The notes: a model not told the origin generated them from the letters alone. A stretch of DNA of 64,000 nt from Bhargavaea cecembensis (GCF_001619585.1 NZ_LQNT01000001.1:612601-676600); one strand, 5' to 3'. Positions 25,085 through 33,675 are shown, counted from the stretch's first letter. A program made the numbers and translations.

Positions 25085-26824
25085 TTGAAGCCGATTTCCA
25101 AACTGTCTTCAAAGTTGTTTCTTGTCGTATTTCTTCTCGTCGCGGCAGTCGGTGGCGCAGGGTGGTTCTGGTATGACAGCACCCGGCCTGCAGAGGTTCC
25201 GTTTGCCAAGATCCAGGAACTGATCCAGTCTGCCTCCGGCCCGACGATGACGCTCACCGAATCGGCTTCCGGAACGCTGACCCTCAAGACACCGGACGGA
25301 ACTTACCAAACCAACGTGCCGCCCAACAGCCAGAGCGTTGAACAGCTCGTCGTGAACCATGCGGTCAACTATGAGTACTCGAAACAGAGCACCGGCGACC
25401 GGCTCCTCCTTGCCGGAATCTTCGGTGCAATCGCAGTGACGTTCTTTATCCTCTACCGGAAGGGCAAGCTGGGCACAGCTTCTTCTATGAAGCAAAGCAC
25501 GGCCAAAGCCGCTCCGCTTCCGGATGTCACCCTTGACGACATCGGTGGCATCCCGGATGAGATGAAAGACGAAATCGGCCAGGCGCTTGCCGTCCTGAAG
25601 GACCCGAAGGCCGCGGAGGAAGTCGGCCTGACGCCTCCCCGGGGTATCCTGCTCTACGGACCTCCGGGCACAGGTAAGACACTTCTGGCACAGGCCATTG
25701 CCCGTGAAATTGGCGCAACGTTCTTCTCGTCAAGCGGTGCGGCATTCACCGAGATGTTCGTCGGCGTCGGTGCATCCCGCGTACGGACACTTTTCCAAAA
25801 TGCCCGCAAGCAGCGGCCGGCTGTCATCTTTATCGATGAAGTCGACGCGCTTGCAGGAAAGCGGAAGCAGCACGGCGGCGAGGAATCTGAAAAGACTCTT
25901 ACAGAACTTCTCGTTCAGCTGGACGGCGGAAACGATAACGATGGGATCCTCTTCATTGCCGCAACGAACCGGAAAGACATGCTGGATGACGCTTTCGTCC
26001 GTCCGGGACGGATCGATTTCGAGTTCCAGGTACCTCTTCCGGATACCCATGGACGCCGTGAGATCATCGATATCCATACAAAAGGCAAAGTGTTCGCACC
26101 GGAAGTCGCCGCGTCTTTTGATGCTCTTGCAGAAAGCACATCCGGCTTTTCCGGCGCCGAGCTGAGCTCACTGTTTGAAATGGCCAGCCGCCGGGCACTC
26201 CGTGACGGCCGGACCGAGATCGCCAAGTCGGACCTTGACTTCGCAATCGACCGCACTATCCTCGGCAGCACTGCCCGCTCACTGAACGACCCGGACACCA
26301 AACGCCGCGTAGCGATCCATGAGGCGGGTCACGCGCTTGTCCAGGCACTGACGAATCCGGGTTCAGTACGGAAGGCGACCATCATCCCGCGCGGCATGGC
26401 GCTCGGCTATGTCGCCCCGCTCCAGAAGGAACTGCACCTGTCTACAGTGAGCGAACAACTTGACCGCGTCGCCATGATTCTTGCAGGCGGTGTTGCCGAG
26501 CGGATCCACCTTGGTGAACACAGCCTGGGTGTCGGCGGGGACGTGCAGCAGGCCAAACATCTGCTTGAGGAAATGGTCGACACCGGACTTCTGCAGGACG
26601 GGTTCAGGCTTACCTTCAACAACAATGAAAAAGAAGTTCGCATGCAGGAACTGTTCAACGAAGCTCTTGAAATGGCAGAACTGCTCATTAAGAGCCATCC
26701 GTCCGAATACGCCCGCCTCGTAGATGTACTCTTGACAAAGGAAACAATCGACGGCGATGAGATTCAGGAAATCGTCGGATACAAGAAAGTCGTCCGCGAC
26801 GATCTGGTTGCTTTCGAATCATAA
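25085..26824 (+). CDS. FtsH-like AAA+ zinc protease (second-type FtsH paralogue)
   Basis: A 579-residue membrane-bound AAA+ protease, shorter than typical FtsH (about 640). Two membrane segments (11-29 and 107-123) enclose an extracytoplasmic domain of about 75 residues. The AAA module has Walker A GPPGTGKT (192-199), pore motif FVGVG, Walker B VIFIDEVDAL and an SRH ending RPGRID. The protease domain has HEAGH (412-416) and the third zinc ligand in GVGGDVQQA. All catalytic residues appear intact. SRH and protease sequences diverge from canonical FtsH, so this is probably a paralogue, not the housekeeping copy. Start TTG 25085 after TAGGAG; a TATAAT box lies at 25050. Confidence 0.85.
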   Translation: MKPISKLSSKLFLVVFLLVAAVGGAGWFWYDSTRPAEVPFAKIQELIQSASGPTMTLTESASGTLTLKTPDGTYQTNVPPNSQSVEQLVVNHAVNYEYSKQSTGDRLLLAGIFGAIAVTFFILYRKGKLGTASSMKQSTAKAAPLPDVTLDDIGGIPDEMKDEIGQALAVLKDPKAAEEVGLTPPRGILLYGPPGTGKTLLAQAIAREIGATFFSSSGAAFTEMFVGVGASRVRTLFQNARKQRPAVIFIDEVDALAGKRKQHGGEESEKTLTELLVQLDGGNDNDGILFIAATNRKDMLDDAFVRPGRIDFEFQVPLPDTHGRREIIDIHTKGKVFAPEVAASFDALAESTSGFSGAELSSLFEMASRRALRDGRTEIAKSDLDFAIDRTILGSTARSLNDPDTKRRVAIHEAGHALVQALTNPGSVRKATIIPRGMALGYVAPLQKELHLSTVSEQLDRVAMILAGGVAERIHLGEHSLGVGGDVQQAKHLLEEMVDTGLLQDGFRLTFNNNEKEVRMQELFNEALEMAELLIKSHPSEYARLVDVLLTKETIDGDEIQEIVGYKKVVRDDLVAFES

Positions 26825-26860
26825 GTGAACAGCGAATGCCTCCCGGTGCCGGGAGGCGTT
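26821..26860 (+). repeat. Left copy of a 40-bp terminator repeat flanking the SDR gene
   Basis: Begins ATAAGTGAACAGC and runs into the GCCTCCCGGTGCCGGGAGGC hairpin. It matches 27781-27820 at 35 of 40 positions, at an offset of exactly 960 bp. Confidence 0.75.
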
Positions 26861-26868
26861 TCTTTTTG
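26837..26868 (+). terminator. Terminator of the FtsH-like gene
   Basis: GCCTCCCGG/CCGGGAGGC hairpin followed by TTTCTTTTT. Confidence 0.82.
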
Positions 26869-26875
26869 GAATCAA

Positions 26876-26906
26876 TAAACCGCCTCCCCAAAAAGGAAGG
26901 CGGTTT
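26876..26906 (-). terminator. Terminator of the first SDR gene
   Basis: On the minus strand AAACCGCCTTCC pairs with GGGGAGGCGGTTT, followed by an AT-rich tail. Confidence 0.7.
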
Positions 26907-26913
26907 CCGGATA

Positions 26914-27690
26914 TCAGCGGGACGTGTAGCCGGCATCCGCGTGAATGGTCGTACCTGTTACGTAAGATGATGCATCAGACGCGAGCCAGAGTGTTGCCTG
27001 CGCAATTTCCCTCGGCTGGCCGAAGCGGTTCAGCAGGCTTAGCTGCGGTGCGTACTCTTCTTCATTGAGGTTAAATTGCTCAAGTGCCCCGCGCAGCATC
27101 GGCGTGTCGATTGCACCCGGTGCTACCGAGTTGATGCGGATATTGTGCGGTCCGTTTTCAACAGCTGCTACTTTAGTCAATCCGACTACGCCGTGCTTGG
27201 CTGCGACATAAGCCATGGTGTTCGGCTGCGGGCGGAACCCGCTGACTGAGGAAATGTTGATAATGGATCCGCCGTTGCCCTGCTTGAGCATCTGCTGAAG
27301 CTCGTGCTTCATGCAAATTGCGACTCCTTTCAGGTCGACGGACATCAGCCTGTCCCAATATGCCTCATCAAACTCTGCAACGGGCTTATCATCAGGCGTG
27401 AGCGCGGCGTTGTTGACGGCGACATCCAGTTTCCCATATGTGTCCACGGCGAACTGGACCATCTTTTGGACCTGATCCGAGTTGGAGACATCCACTTTGA
27501 CAAATTCCGCCTCGCCTCCATCCTGTTTGATGGATTCAGCGACGGCCTGTCCCTTTTCTTCGTTGAAATCGGCGATGACCACTTTGGCCTTTGCTTCTGC
27601 GAACAGCCTTGCTGTCGCTTCACCCATTCCCATCGCCGCGCCGGTGATGATTGCTACCTTGCCTTCCAGAACCGGAAATGTCTGTTCCAT
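26914..27690 (-). CDS. Short-chain dehydrogenase/reductase (SDR)
   Basis: A 258-residue classical SDR with a Rossmann fold. The cofactor loop is ITGAAMGMGEATARLF (TGxxxGxG), and NNAAL corresponds to NNAG. The active site reads ISSVSGFRPQPNTMAYVAAKHGVVG, giving Ser, Tyr and Lys. The basic VIADFNEEKG stretch suggests NAD(H) preference through Asp. Start ATG 27690 follows AGAGGAGG. The substrate is unknown. The gene with its own terminator sits between two near-identical terminator copies, which suggests it was inserted or duplicated into the space after the ftsH-like gene. Confidence 0.87.
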   Translation of the reverse strand: MEQTFPVLEGKVAIITGAAMGMGEATARLFAEAKAKVVIADFNEEKGQAVAESIKQDGGEAEFVKVDVSNSDQVQKMVQFAVDTYGKLDVAVNNAALTPDDKPVAEFDEAYWDRLMSVDLKGVAICMKHELQQMLKQGNGGSIINISSVSGFRPQPNTMAYVAAKHGVVGLTKVAAVENGPHNIRINSVAPGAIDTPMLRGALEQFNLNEEEYAPQLSLLNRFGQPREIAQATLWLASDASSYVTGTTIHADAGYTSR

Positions 27691-27780
27691 GTGATTGCCT
27701 CCTCTAAGATGTCTTCCATGATTCATTATACCCAAGCAACAAATTTGATAGCGAAATATGCCTAAACATGCTTCCCTGGC

Positions 27781-27820
27781 ATAAATGAACAGCAGACGCC
27801 TCCCGATGCCGGGAGGCGTT
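27781..27820 (+). repeat. Right copy of the terminator repeat flanking the SDR gene
   Basis: Carries the same hairpin followed by a T run, but no plus-strand gene ends here, so it is an orphan terminator. This supports a rearrangement in which the SDR segment was placed between two copies. Confidence 0.7.
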
Positions 27821-27890
27821 TTTTCGCTGCCCCAGTGATTTGCAAGGCTTGTCTCTTCATCCGCAGAAAACCGGGTTCGACATAAAAAAA

Positions 27891-27952
27891 TGAGTAAGTA
27901 CTCACTTTACATATTTCTTATAGTTGTCTATCATAAAATGAGTAAGTACTCA
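27891..27952 (+). promoter_or_regulatory. Promoter with twin TetR-type operators for the ABC operon
   Basis: The dyad TGAGTAAGTACTCA occurs exactly twice, at 27891-27904 and 27939-27952, 48 bp apart. Between them lies TTTACA (27906-27911), a 17-bp spacer and TATCAT (27929-27934). A repressor bound at both sites would cover the promoter from both sides. The TetR-family gene at the end of the operon is the likely ligand-responsive repressor (inference). Confidence 0.75.
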
Positions 27953-27972
27953 CTTTTACAGGAGGGGTTACT

Positions 27973-28698
27973 TTGAGCAGTAACAGCGTCTGTGTCTTCG
28001 TCGAAAATCTTGCTAAATCGTATAAGCAGCATGCGGTGCTTTGCGATATCGATCTTTCTCTGAACCGCGGCGAAGTGTTCGGCCTTCTCGGTCCGTCGGG
28101 CTCAGGCAAAACGACATTGGTCCGGCATATTACCGGACTCGAGACACCGGATGCCGGAGAAGTCATCATTTCCGGCAAGAAAGTGCCGGACCTTTCCCTG
28201 CTTTCCGAAATCGGCTATATGGCCCAATCTGATGCGCTCTATGAAGATCTTACCGCCAAGGAAAACCTCGAATTCTTTGCCTCACTATACGGATTGGGCA
28301 AAAAACAGCAGACGGCTCGGATCCAGGAAGTCATGAAAATCGTCCGTCTTTCGGGAGACCTCAATAAACCTGTCAAAAACTTCTCAGGCGGAATGAAACG
28401 CAGGCTGTCTTTGGCCATCGCCCTTCTTCATGAACCCCGCCTGCTTATTCTGGATGAGCCAACGGTGGGTATCGACCCGGTGCTACGCAAAAGTATATGG
28501 GAGGTCTTCAGTCAACTTCAGGAAAGTGGTGTCACGATACTTGTTACCACCCATGTTATGGACGAAGCGGCCAAATGCGACCGGCTTGGACTGATTCAAA
28601 ATGGCGGCCTGATCGCCGTCGGCACACCTGATGATCTTAAATCCCGAACAAAAACCCATTCGATCGAGGATGTTTTCCTCACTTTTGGAGGTGCATAA
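27973..28698 (+). CDS. ABC transporter ATP-binding protein (exporter type)
   Basis: A 241-residue nucleotide-binding subunit. Walker A is GPSGSGKTTL, the signature is FSGGMKRRLSLAIALLHEPR, Walker B is LLILDEPTVGIDP, and the switch histidine lies in TTHVMDE. GGMKRR is typical of drug/ABC-2 exporters. It begins at TTG 27973 behind AGGAGGGG. The stop is 1 bp before the permease start, and a TetR regulator follows, so the three genes form one operon under the twin-operator promoter. Substrate unknown; multidrug or toxic-compound efflux is likely (inference). Confidence 0.9.
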   Translation: MSSNSVCVFVENLAKSYKQHAVLCDIDLSLNRGEVFGLLGPSGSGKTTLVRHITGLETPDAGEVIISGKKVPDLSLLSEIGYMAQSDALYEDLTAKENLEFFASLYGLGKKQQTARIQEVMKIVRLSGDLNKPVKNFSGGMKRRLSLAIALLHEPRLLILDEPTVGIDPVLRKSIWEVFSQLQESGVTILVTTHVMDEAAKCDRLGLIQNGGLIAVGTPDDLKSRTKTHSIEDVFLTFGGA

Positions 28699-28699
28699 G

Positions 28700-29722
28700 A
28701 TGCGGATCATGGCATTGACCCGGCGCATCCTTCGGCAAATTGTCCGGGACAAAAGGACGATGGGGCTTCTGATCATGGCCCCTATTCTTGTAATGACTCT
28801 CCTATACCTCGTTTTTGAAGGAGAGGACTACGTTCCGAATATCGGCTTTGCCGGTCTCCCTGTGCCCTTAACGGAACAAATCGACCGGGAAGGAGCGCAA
28901 ATCCGTGAGTATGAGGCCGTTTCCGATGCACGAAAGGATCTTGAAGAGGGGTCCCTTGATGCCTATCTCACCATCGACGGAAGCCTTCCGCAACTCGTCC
29001 TCGAGGGAAGCGACCCAACTGTAAACGGCGAAGTGATGACTTGGCTCCGGGGAGCATTTCCGGAATCGGGACAGTCAGGCCCGAAAACAGAGGTCCATTA
29101 TCTTCACGGCTCTTCCGACATGGGGGTCTTTGACTATTTCGGACCGGTTCTGCTCGGTTTTTTCGTCTTCTTCTTCGTATTTCTCATCGCTGGCGTATCG
29201 TTCCTGCGTGAGCGGACAACCGGGACACTGGATCGTCTGCTCGTGAGTCCGCTCCGCAAGTGGGAAATTGTCACAGGGTACATGTTGGGGTTTGGCCTAT
29301 TCACGATCATCCAAGCCTCGCTCATTGCGGTCTACACCATTTACGTTCTCGGAATGGTGATGGAAGGCAACTTCCTCCTGGTTCTGCTCGTTATTGTCCT
29401 GCTTTCGTTTACCGCCCTGTCACTCGGAATCCTGCTCTCGACGTTTGCCAACAATGAACTTCAGATGATCCAATTCATTCCACTCGTCATCGTGCCGCAG
29501 ATTTTCTTTTCCGGCCTGTTTAATCTGGATACCATAGCGGATTGGCTTTCCTGGATCGGAAGGCTGACACCGCTTTACTATGCGGCGGACGCACTTCGCG
29601 CTATTATGGTGAGAGGCGAAGGAGTCGGAGCGATCGGATGGAATCTTGTCCTATTAGCCTGTTTTTCCCTGCTCTTCGTCAGCCTGAACATCCTTCTACT
29701 TCGAAAATACCGCAAGATCTGA
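28700..29722 (+). CDS. ABC-2 type permease
   Basis: A 340-residue permease starting at ATG 28700 (GGAGG 8 nt before). One N-terminal membrane segment (about 22-40) is followed by an extracytoplasmic domain of about 120 residues, and then five segments from about 155. FLRERTTGTLDRLLVSPLRKWEI is the classic ABC-2 coupling block, and IPLVIVPQIFFSGLFNLDTI is the exporter loop. It pairs with the upstream ATPase to form a half-transporter dimer in the membrane, probably effluxing drugs or lipids. Confidence 0.9.
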   Translation: MRIMALTRRILRQIVRDKRTMGLLIMAPILVMTLLYLVFEGEDYVPNIGFAGLPVPLTEQIDREGAQIREYEAVSDARKDLEEGSLDAYLTIDGSLPQLVLEGSDPTVNGEVMTWLRGAFPESGQSGPKTEVHYLHGSSDMGVFDYFGPVLLGFFVFFFVFLIAGVSFLRERTTGTLDRLLVSPLRKWEIVTGYMLGFGLFTIIQASLIAVYTIYVLGMVMEGNFLLVLLVIVLLSFTALSLGILLSTFANNELQMIQFIPLVIVPQIFFSGLFNLDTIADWLSWIGRLTPLYYAADALRAIMVRGEGVGAIGWNLVLLACFSLLFVSLNILLLRKYRKI

Positions 29723-29740
29723 AAAGCAGGTGAACATATA

Positions 29741-30388
29741 ATGAAACTCAACGACCCGGAAATTGACAATCTGTTCGGCGCAGACGGAAGTCTGACGGAA
29801 CGTCAGAAAAAAATATTGCAATCAGCCATCGAATGCTTCGCTGATCAGGGGTATGCCGGAACGTCCACCAAAGAGATCGCAACCCGCGCCGGTGTTGCGG
29901 AGGGAACCATTTTCCGCCATTACCGGACAAAGAAAGATCTGCTCATGACCATCGTCAAACCAGTTATGATTAGGTTCATGGCCCCATTCATCATTAATGA
30001 TCTGAATAAGGTGCTGGACCGTGACTTCGATCAATTCGAAGACTTCCTGAGGGCAATGATCGAGAACCGGAAGGATTTCATACGAAACAACTTGAAACTG
30101 ATTCGTATCCTACTCCAAGAAATTCCCTTTCATCCCGAACTGAAAGATCAATTTGTAGAACATGTGGGAAAAAACATCTTTGAACGGATGATTCAAATCA
30201 TCTCCCACTATCAGAATAAAGGCCAGATTATCGACATGGAGCCCAAAACCGTTCTTCGGCTGACACTCTCGTCAATCGGAAGTTATTTCCTTGCCCGGTA
30301 TACCATTTTTCCCGAAGCGGATTGGGAAGATGAAAAAGAGATTGAAGAAACCATCCGCTTCCTGATTCGTGGACTTTCACCTAACTAA
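29741..30388 (+). CDS. TetR/AcrR-family regulator of the ABC operon
   Basis: A 215-residue regulator. The HTH lies near residues 33-60 (GYAGTSTKEIATRAGVAEGT, then IFRHYRTKKDLL), and the rest is an all-helical ligand domain. It is the third gene of the ABC operon, with a ribosome binding site GCAGGTG. The two exact TGAGTAAGTACTCA sites around the operon promoter have the size and symmetry of TetR-family operators, so autoregulation together with control of the pump is likely. Confidence 0.9.
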   Translation: MKLNDPEIDNLFGADGSLTERQKKILQSAIECFADQGYAGTSTKEIATRAGVAEGTIFRHYRTKKDLLMTIVKPVMIRFMAPFIINDLNKVLDRDFDQFEDFLRAMIENRKDFIRNNLKLIRILLQEIPFHPELKDQFVEHVGKNIFERMIQIISHYQNKGQIIDMEPKTVLRLTLSSIGSYFLARYTIFPEADWEDEKEIEETIRFLIRGLSPN

Positions 30389-30415
30389 ATCATGATCGTC
30401 TTTCCCAGTTTAAAA

Positions 30416-30450
30416 TGACAAAACGCCGGCGCACTGCCGGCGTTTTGTCA
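30416..30450. terminator. Bidirectional terminator
   Basis: TGACAAAACGCCGGC pairs perfectly with GCCGGCGTTTTGTCA; shared by the tetR gene and the convergent yqcI-like gene, whose stop codon lies in the stem. Confidence 0.85.
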
Positions 30451-31182
30451 TTTCATATCCTTATGTCTGAACGGACACTTGCCCTCAATCGGCACAGCGT
30501 CATCACCGATGAAGAACTGCTTCCATTCATTGTGCGTCGGGTCGCCGAAATGGCTGATGTCCGGGTGTTTCGGGAGGTTATCCCATTTCTCTACGCGCTC
30601 CCGAACTTTCTCGCGCGAATTGATGCCGCCAGGTTCTGTCCCCTCGAGCCCTTTGAAGATCTTGCGCGGCTGGAAACCGAGTACCATCGCATTGCCGAGG
30701 TCGCGGGTTTTGCGCTGCTTATAGGCCGGCGCATTACCGAAAACGAAAATCGGCTCTCCTCCGAATCGGAAATCCCAGAGGTAATGGTCCGGGTCTTTCG
30801 GGGCATCCTCGGGCCACTCAACCGGATCCTGTTCGTGCAGGTATTGGAGGATATCCCAGAATTCTTTCCTGTAGTCTTCCAGAGAACCCTCTTCTTCAAA
30901 CGGTTCAACGAACACAAAGAAACCATACCGCTTATGCTTCGGATTCTTGAAAAGCTCCAGGAATTCCGTCAGCGCCTGTGGCAGATTGGACCAATCATCG
31001 CGTTCAATGTAGGCATAGCGGAGCTCCCCGCCGAGCTCCGCGGCCATTCCGAAATAACAGGGGAATGTTTTGTTTGTCACGGTCTGACGAAAGGTTTCGT
31101 ATTCCTTTATAAGCCATCCGGGCAGGTCATCCCGGTTACTGAAATCTTCTTTTACAAGCATCTTATTATCTAAGGTTTTCAT
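30448..31182 (-). CDS. YqcI/YcgG-family protein
   Basis: A 244-residue cytoplasmic protein. TFPCYFGMAAELGGELRYAY with the FPC block, FEEEGSLEDYRKEFWDILQY, FIFVFGNAP-type text (GGEPIFVFGNAPAYKQRKTR) and a C-terminal GKCPFRH identify the YqcI/YcgG family. Two conserved cysteines (FPC near residue 41 and GKCPF near 236) might bind metal or heme; function is not established. ATG 31182 follows CGGAGGGG. Single gene, convergent with the ABC operon. Confidence 0.85.
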   Translation of the reverse strand: MKTLDNKMLVKEDFSNRDDLPGWLIKEYETFRQTVTNKTFPCYFGMAAELGGELRYAYIERDDWSNLPQALTEFLELFKNPKHKRYGFFVFVEPFEEEGSLEDYRKEFWDILQYLHEQDPVEWPEDAPKDPDHYLWDFRFGGEPIFVFGNAPAYKQRKTRDLGNAMVLGFQPRKIFKGLEGTEPGGINSREKVRERVEKWDNLPKHPDISHFGDPTHNEWKQFFIGDDAVPIEGKCPFRHKDMK

Positions 31183-31318
31183 CGTGACCCCTCCGTCTGA
31201 TCTCTAATACCATTATGCCCTTTTTCAGGACGACAAAAACGATTTTCATTGAGAATTTGATAGGAATTGATTCAGCTATGCAGAACTTATAATAGGCAAT
31301 CGACTAAGGAGGCGGCAA

Positions 31319-31783
31319 ATGACAGACAGGACAGTGAATAGACAGTTTCGTTTCGTGGGTTTAAAAGGAAAAGGAGCTTTTGCGGAGTTCGGAACTATTG
31401 TGCCGGATGTCGCACGGGAAGTCCTGGTGCGATCGGCTGAGCTAGGATCTTCAACCGGACATGAAATTGCGGTATTCCAACCGAAGCTATCAGATGACCA
31501 TATCCAAGGGGAATTTATTGCCGGTCTGATGGTGGACAAGCCCGTTCACAATGTCCCCGCCGGAATGGTGTATATGGAAATTGAAGGCGAGTTTGCAACG
31601 GCAAGCGGCAACATCGAAGATTTGAACAATCTTCATGCCGATTTATTTGATTGGACAGCCGGCAACGGATACCAGATCGACAGGAATGAATTGATCATTG
31701 AGGTCTATATTCCAAAAGATTTTGGTGAAGACGTCGAAATTTACTTGCCGCTCCTGACCAGAGAAACATTTCCGAATAGGTAA
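31319..31783 (+). CDS. GyrI-like small-molecule-binding protein
   Basis: A 154-residue protein with the stand-alone GyrI-like/AraC effector-binding fold (SHS2 duplication). FRFVGLKGKGAFAEFGTIVP, VPAGMVYMEIEGEFATASG and IIEVYIPKDFGEDVEIYLPL follow the family strand pattern. Such proteins bind small hydrophobic ligands or act as hydrolases or sequestering factors. Start ATG 31319 after AGGAGGCGG. Single gene. The ligand is not predictable. Confidence 0.72.
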   Translation: MTDRTVNRQFRFVGLKGKGAFAEFGTIVPDVAREVLVRSAELGSSTGHEIAVFQPKLSDDHIQGEFIAGLMVDKPVHNVPAGMVYMEIEGEFATASGNIEDLNNLHADLFDWTAGNGYQIDRNELIIEVYIPKDFGEDVEIYLPLLTRETFPNR

Positions 31784-31857
31784 GCCGCCGACAGCAACCG
31801 TTCATTCTATGAAGGTGAAGCCAGCCTCAGACGTCTGTATTCCCCATCAAACATAAG

Positions 31858-31886
31858 AAAAGCTCCCGCTTAACGGGAGCTTTTTG
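31858..31886. terminator. Bidirectional terminator
   Basis: AAAAGCTCCCGTTAAGCGGGAGCTTTT-type hairpin: AAAGCTCCCG with CGGGAGCTTTT, serving the gyrI-like gene and the convergent aminotransferase gene. Confidence 0.8.
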
Positions 31887-31893
31887 ATGATAT

Positions 31894-32988
31894 TCAGTTG
31901 CGTACAGCCGCTTCTTCCCGGATTTCCGTCACCCAGTTGAACGGATCCTCTTTCACTCCGCTCTGCAGGCCGGTCAATTCTTCATATAGCTTGGTTGACA
32001 GTTCGCCGGCCTGACCGCCGTTGATCGTGAAAGCCTCGCCTTTCCAGCTAAACTCGCCAATCGGAGAAATGACAGCCGCCGTTCCGGTTCCGAATGCTTC
32101 CTCAAGACGGCCTTCCTGCTGGGCAGTCTTGACTTCCTCCATGGAGATGCGGCGCTCGGTCACCGGGACACCCCAAGCTTTCAGCATTTCGATGATCGAC
32201 TTGCGGGTGATCCCGCCGAGGATGCTGCCGTTGAGTTCCGGAGTGATGACCTCGCCGTCGATCTTGAAGAAGACGTTCATGCTGCCGACTTCCTCGACAT
32301 ACTTTTTCTCCACGCCATCGAGCCAGAGCACCTGGGAGTAGCCCATCTTCTCCGCAACGGCCTGCGCTTTCAGCGAGGCTGCGTAGTTGCCTGCGGTTTT
32401 CGCGGCACCTGTACCGCCCGCCACTGCCCGGACGTATTCGTTCTCGACAAGGATCTTGACGGGAGCGATCCCTTCCTTGTAATACATCCCGACCGGAGAC
32501 AGGATGATGATGAACTTATACGTGAGCGAAGGTGCGACACCGAGATGAGGCTCGGTCGCAATCATATAAGGCCGGATATAAAGGGATGTGCCTTCAGCTT
32601 CCGGCACCCAGTCCTGCTCGACCTTGATGAGTGTTTTCAATGCTTCGAGTGCGTCTTCTTCATCAACCTGAGGCATGCAGAGACGATCGCATGACTCATT
32701 CATCCGCCGGAAGTTCTCTTCCGGACGGAAAAGGCGGATCGCTCCGTCTTTTGCACGGTATGCCTTCAGGCCCTCGAACACGGTCTGTCCATAATGGAAG
32801 ATGATCGCGGACGGATCAAGCGTAATTGGCTCGTATGGGACAATGCGGTGGTCGTGCCAGCCAATCCCTTCCGTATAGTCCGCAATGAACATATGGTCTG
32901 TGAAGTTGCGCCCGAAAGCGATGCCGTCTGTCGATGGTTTCGTTTTACGCTCCTGGCTTTCATTGATGCTGATCTGCATGTTCCCCAT
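31894..32988 (-). CDS. ilvE: Branched-chain amino acid aminotransferase
   Basis: A 364-residue PLP enzyme of fold type IV, BCAT-II group, interconverting Leu, Ile and Val with their 2-oxo acids. Visible blocks: AIIFHYGQTVFEGLKAYRAK, the PLP-lysine region (GGTGAAKTAGNYAASLKAQA, Lys within), YVEEVGSMNVFF and FGTGTAAVISPIGEF. The start is ATG 32988, where AAGGAGG lies 10 nt upstream; in-frame upstream codons are unlikely. It is monocistronic, away from an ilv-leu operon, as with Bacillus ilvE/ilvK. A TATAAT box lies 70 bp upstream; no T-box leader is visible. Confidence 0.93.
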   Translation of the reverse strand: MGNMQISINESQERKTKPSTDGIAFGRNFTDHMFIADYTEGIGWHDHRIVPYEPITLDPSAIIFHYGQTVFEGLKAYRAKDGAIRLFRPEENFRRMNESCDRLCMPQVDEEDALEALKTLIKVEQDWVPEAEGTSLYIRPYMIATEPHLGVAPSLTYKFIIILSPVGMYYKEGIAPVKILVENEYVRAVAGGTGAAKTAGNYAASLKAQAVAEKMGYSQVLWLDGVEKKYVEEVGSMNVFFKIDGEVITPELNGSILGGITRKSIIEMLKAWGVPVTERRISMEEVKTAQQEGRLEEAFGTGTAAVISPIGEFSWKGEAFTINGGQAGELSTKLYEELTGLQSGVKEDPFNWVTEIREEAAVRN

Positions 32989-33059
32989 CAAACATCTTCC
33001 TCCTTGATATTCAAGGTACGCGATATATCGTATACTCATGAAAAAGAAATAATGACCTT

Positions 33060-33065
33060 ATTATA
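33060..33065 (-). promoter_or_regulatory. -10 box of the aminotransferase promoter
   Basis: A perfect TATAAT on the minus strand, directly preceded by TG; no good -35 box is visible. Confidence 0.4.
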
Positions 33066-33302
33066 CATATTTTCAGACAGATTTAAATACTTTTACACAA
33101 ATTATTTATTTCACATTTAAATAGAAACGCTGAACGGGCCAAATCAGCATCGTTTTTTCTGCAACGCCTGCACAATGCGCTCCTTTGCACATCTGCATTC
33201 AGCAGAAGTGAAATTTGTTGCAACTAATTTTCGCACATTAAGATGACAGTTCCCACAAACTTCCCACAGGAGCGTCATCCTGTTTAGCTATGGAAACGGC
33301 AT
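33066..33302. other. AT-rich intergenic DNA without a gene
   Basis: Nothing coding. There is a short direct repeat TTCCCACA/TTCCCACA at 33252-33270 within a GATGAC/GTCATC dyad, of unknown meaning. Confidence 0.4.
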
Positions 33303-33332
33303 AACAAAACCGGCAGCACCGGCTGCCGGTCA
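33303..33332 (-). terminator. Terminator of the 111-aa gene
   Basis: On the minus strand ACCGGCAGCCGGTGCTGCCGGT hairpin halves are followed by TTTGTT. Confidence 0.75.
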
Positions 33333-33339
33333 ATCTGCA

Positions 33340-33675
33340 CTATGCAACTGCAACTTTATCGGCCATCTCTTCACTGGGCAAGACAAGTTTCGGGTAGCGT
33401 TCATATACCGGCTCCAGCTTGGCCACAATCTCTTCAATCTCAGCCGGATCGCTGAACGGATAATGGAAGTAGTACGATCCCCGCTCGGTTTCGAGCAGGA
33501 CTTCGAAAACCTGCATGACCTGTTTCCTGACCGAGTCCTCATCACCCATCAGCACTTCTTCTGCTTCGAACCCGTTTTCGGTCGACTGGCTCACGAACAG
33601 GTTCCCCGGATGCGCTTCCGCATCGAATCCCATCGCCGCCTCAATAAATTCATCGATGGTTTTCAAGGTTTCCAA
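33340..33675 (-). CDS. Small acidic protein of unknown function
   Basis: About 111 residues, strongly acidic, predicted mixed alpha/beta: TLKTIDEFIEAAMGFDAEAH, GDEDSVRKQVMQVFEVLLET and SDPAEIEEIVAKLEPVYERY. No signal, membrane segment or known motif recognised. I prefer TTG 33675, which has GGGAGG at 8 nt; ATG 33681 lies too close to that site and ATG 33696 has none. Single gene with a terminator. It could be a YqgB/YbjN-like small cytosolic protein; I do not assign a role. Confidence 0.6.
   Translation of the reverse strand: METLKTIDEFIEAAMGFDAEAHPGNLFVSQSTENGFEAEEVLMGDEDSVRKQVMQVFEVLLETERGSYYFHYPFSDPAEIEEIVAKLEPVYERYPKLVLPSEEMADKVAVA

Noticed and set aside
32989..33302. T-box leader upstream of the branched-chain aminotransferase
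   Set aside because: No T-box core sequence or terminator/antiterminator pair; the start codon lies only about 70 bp from the -10 box.
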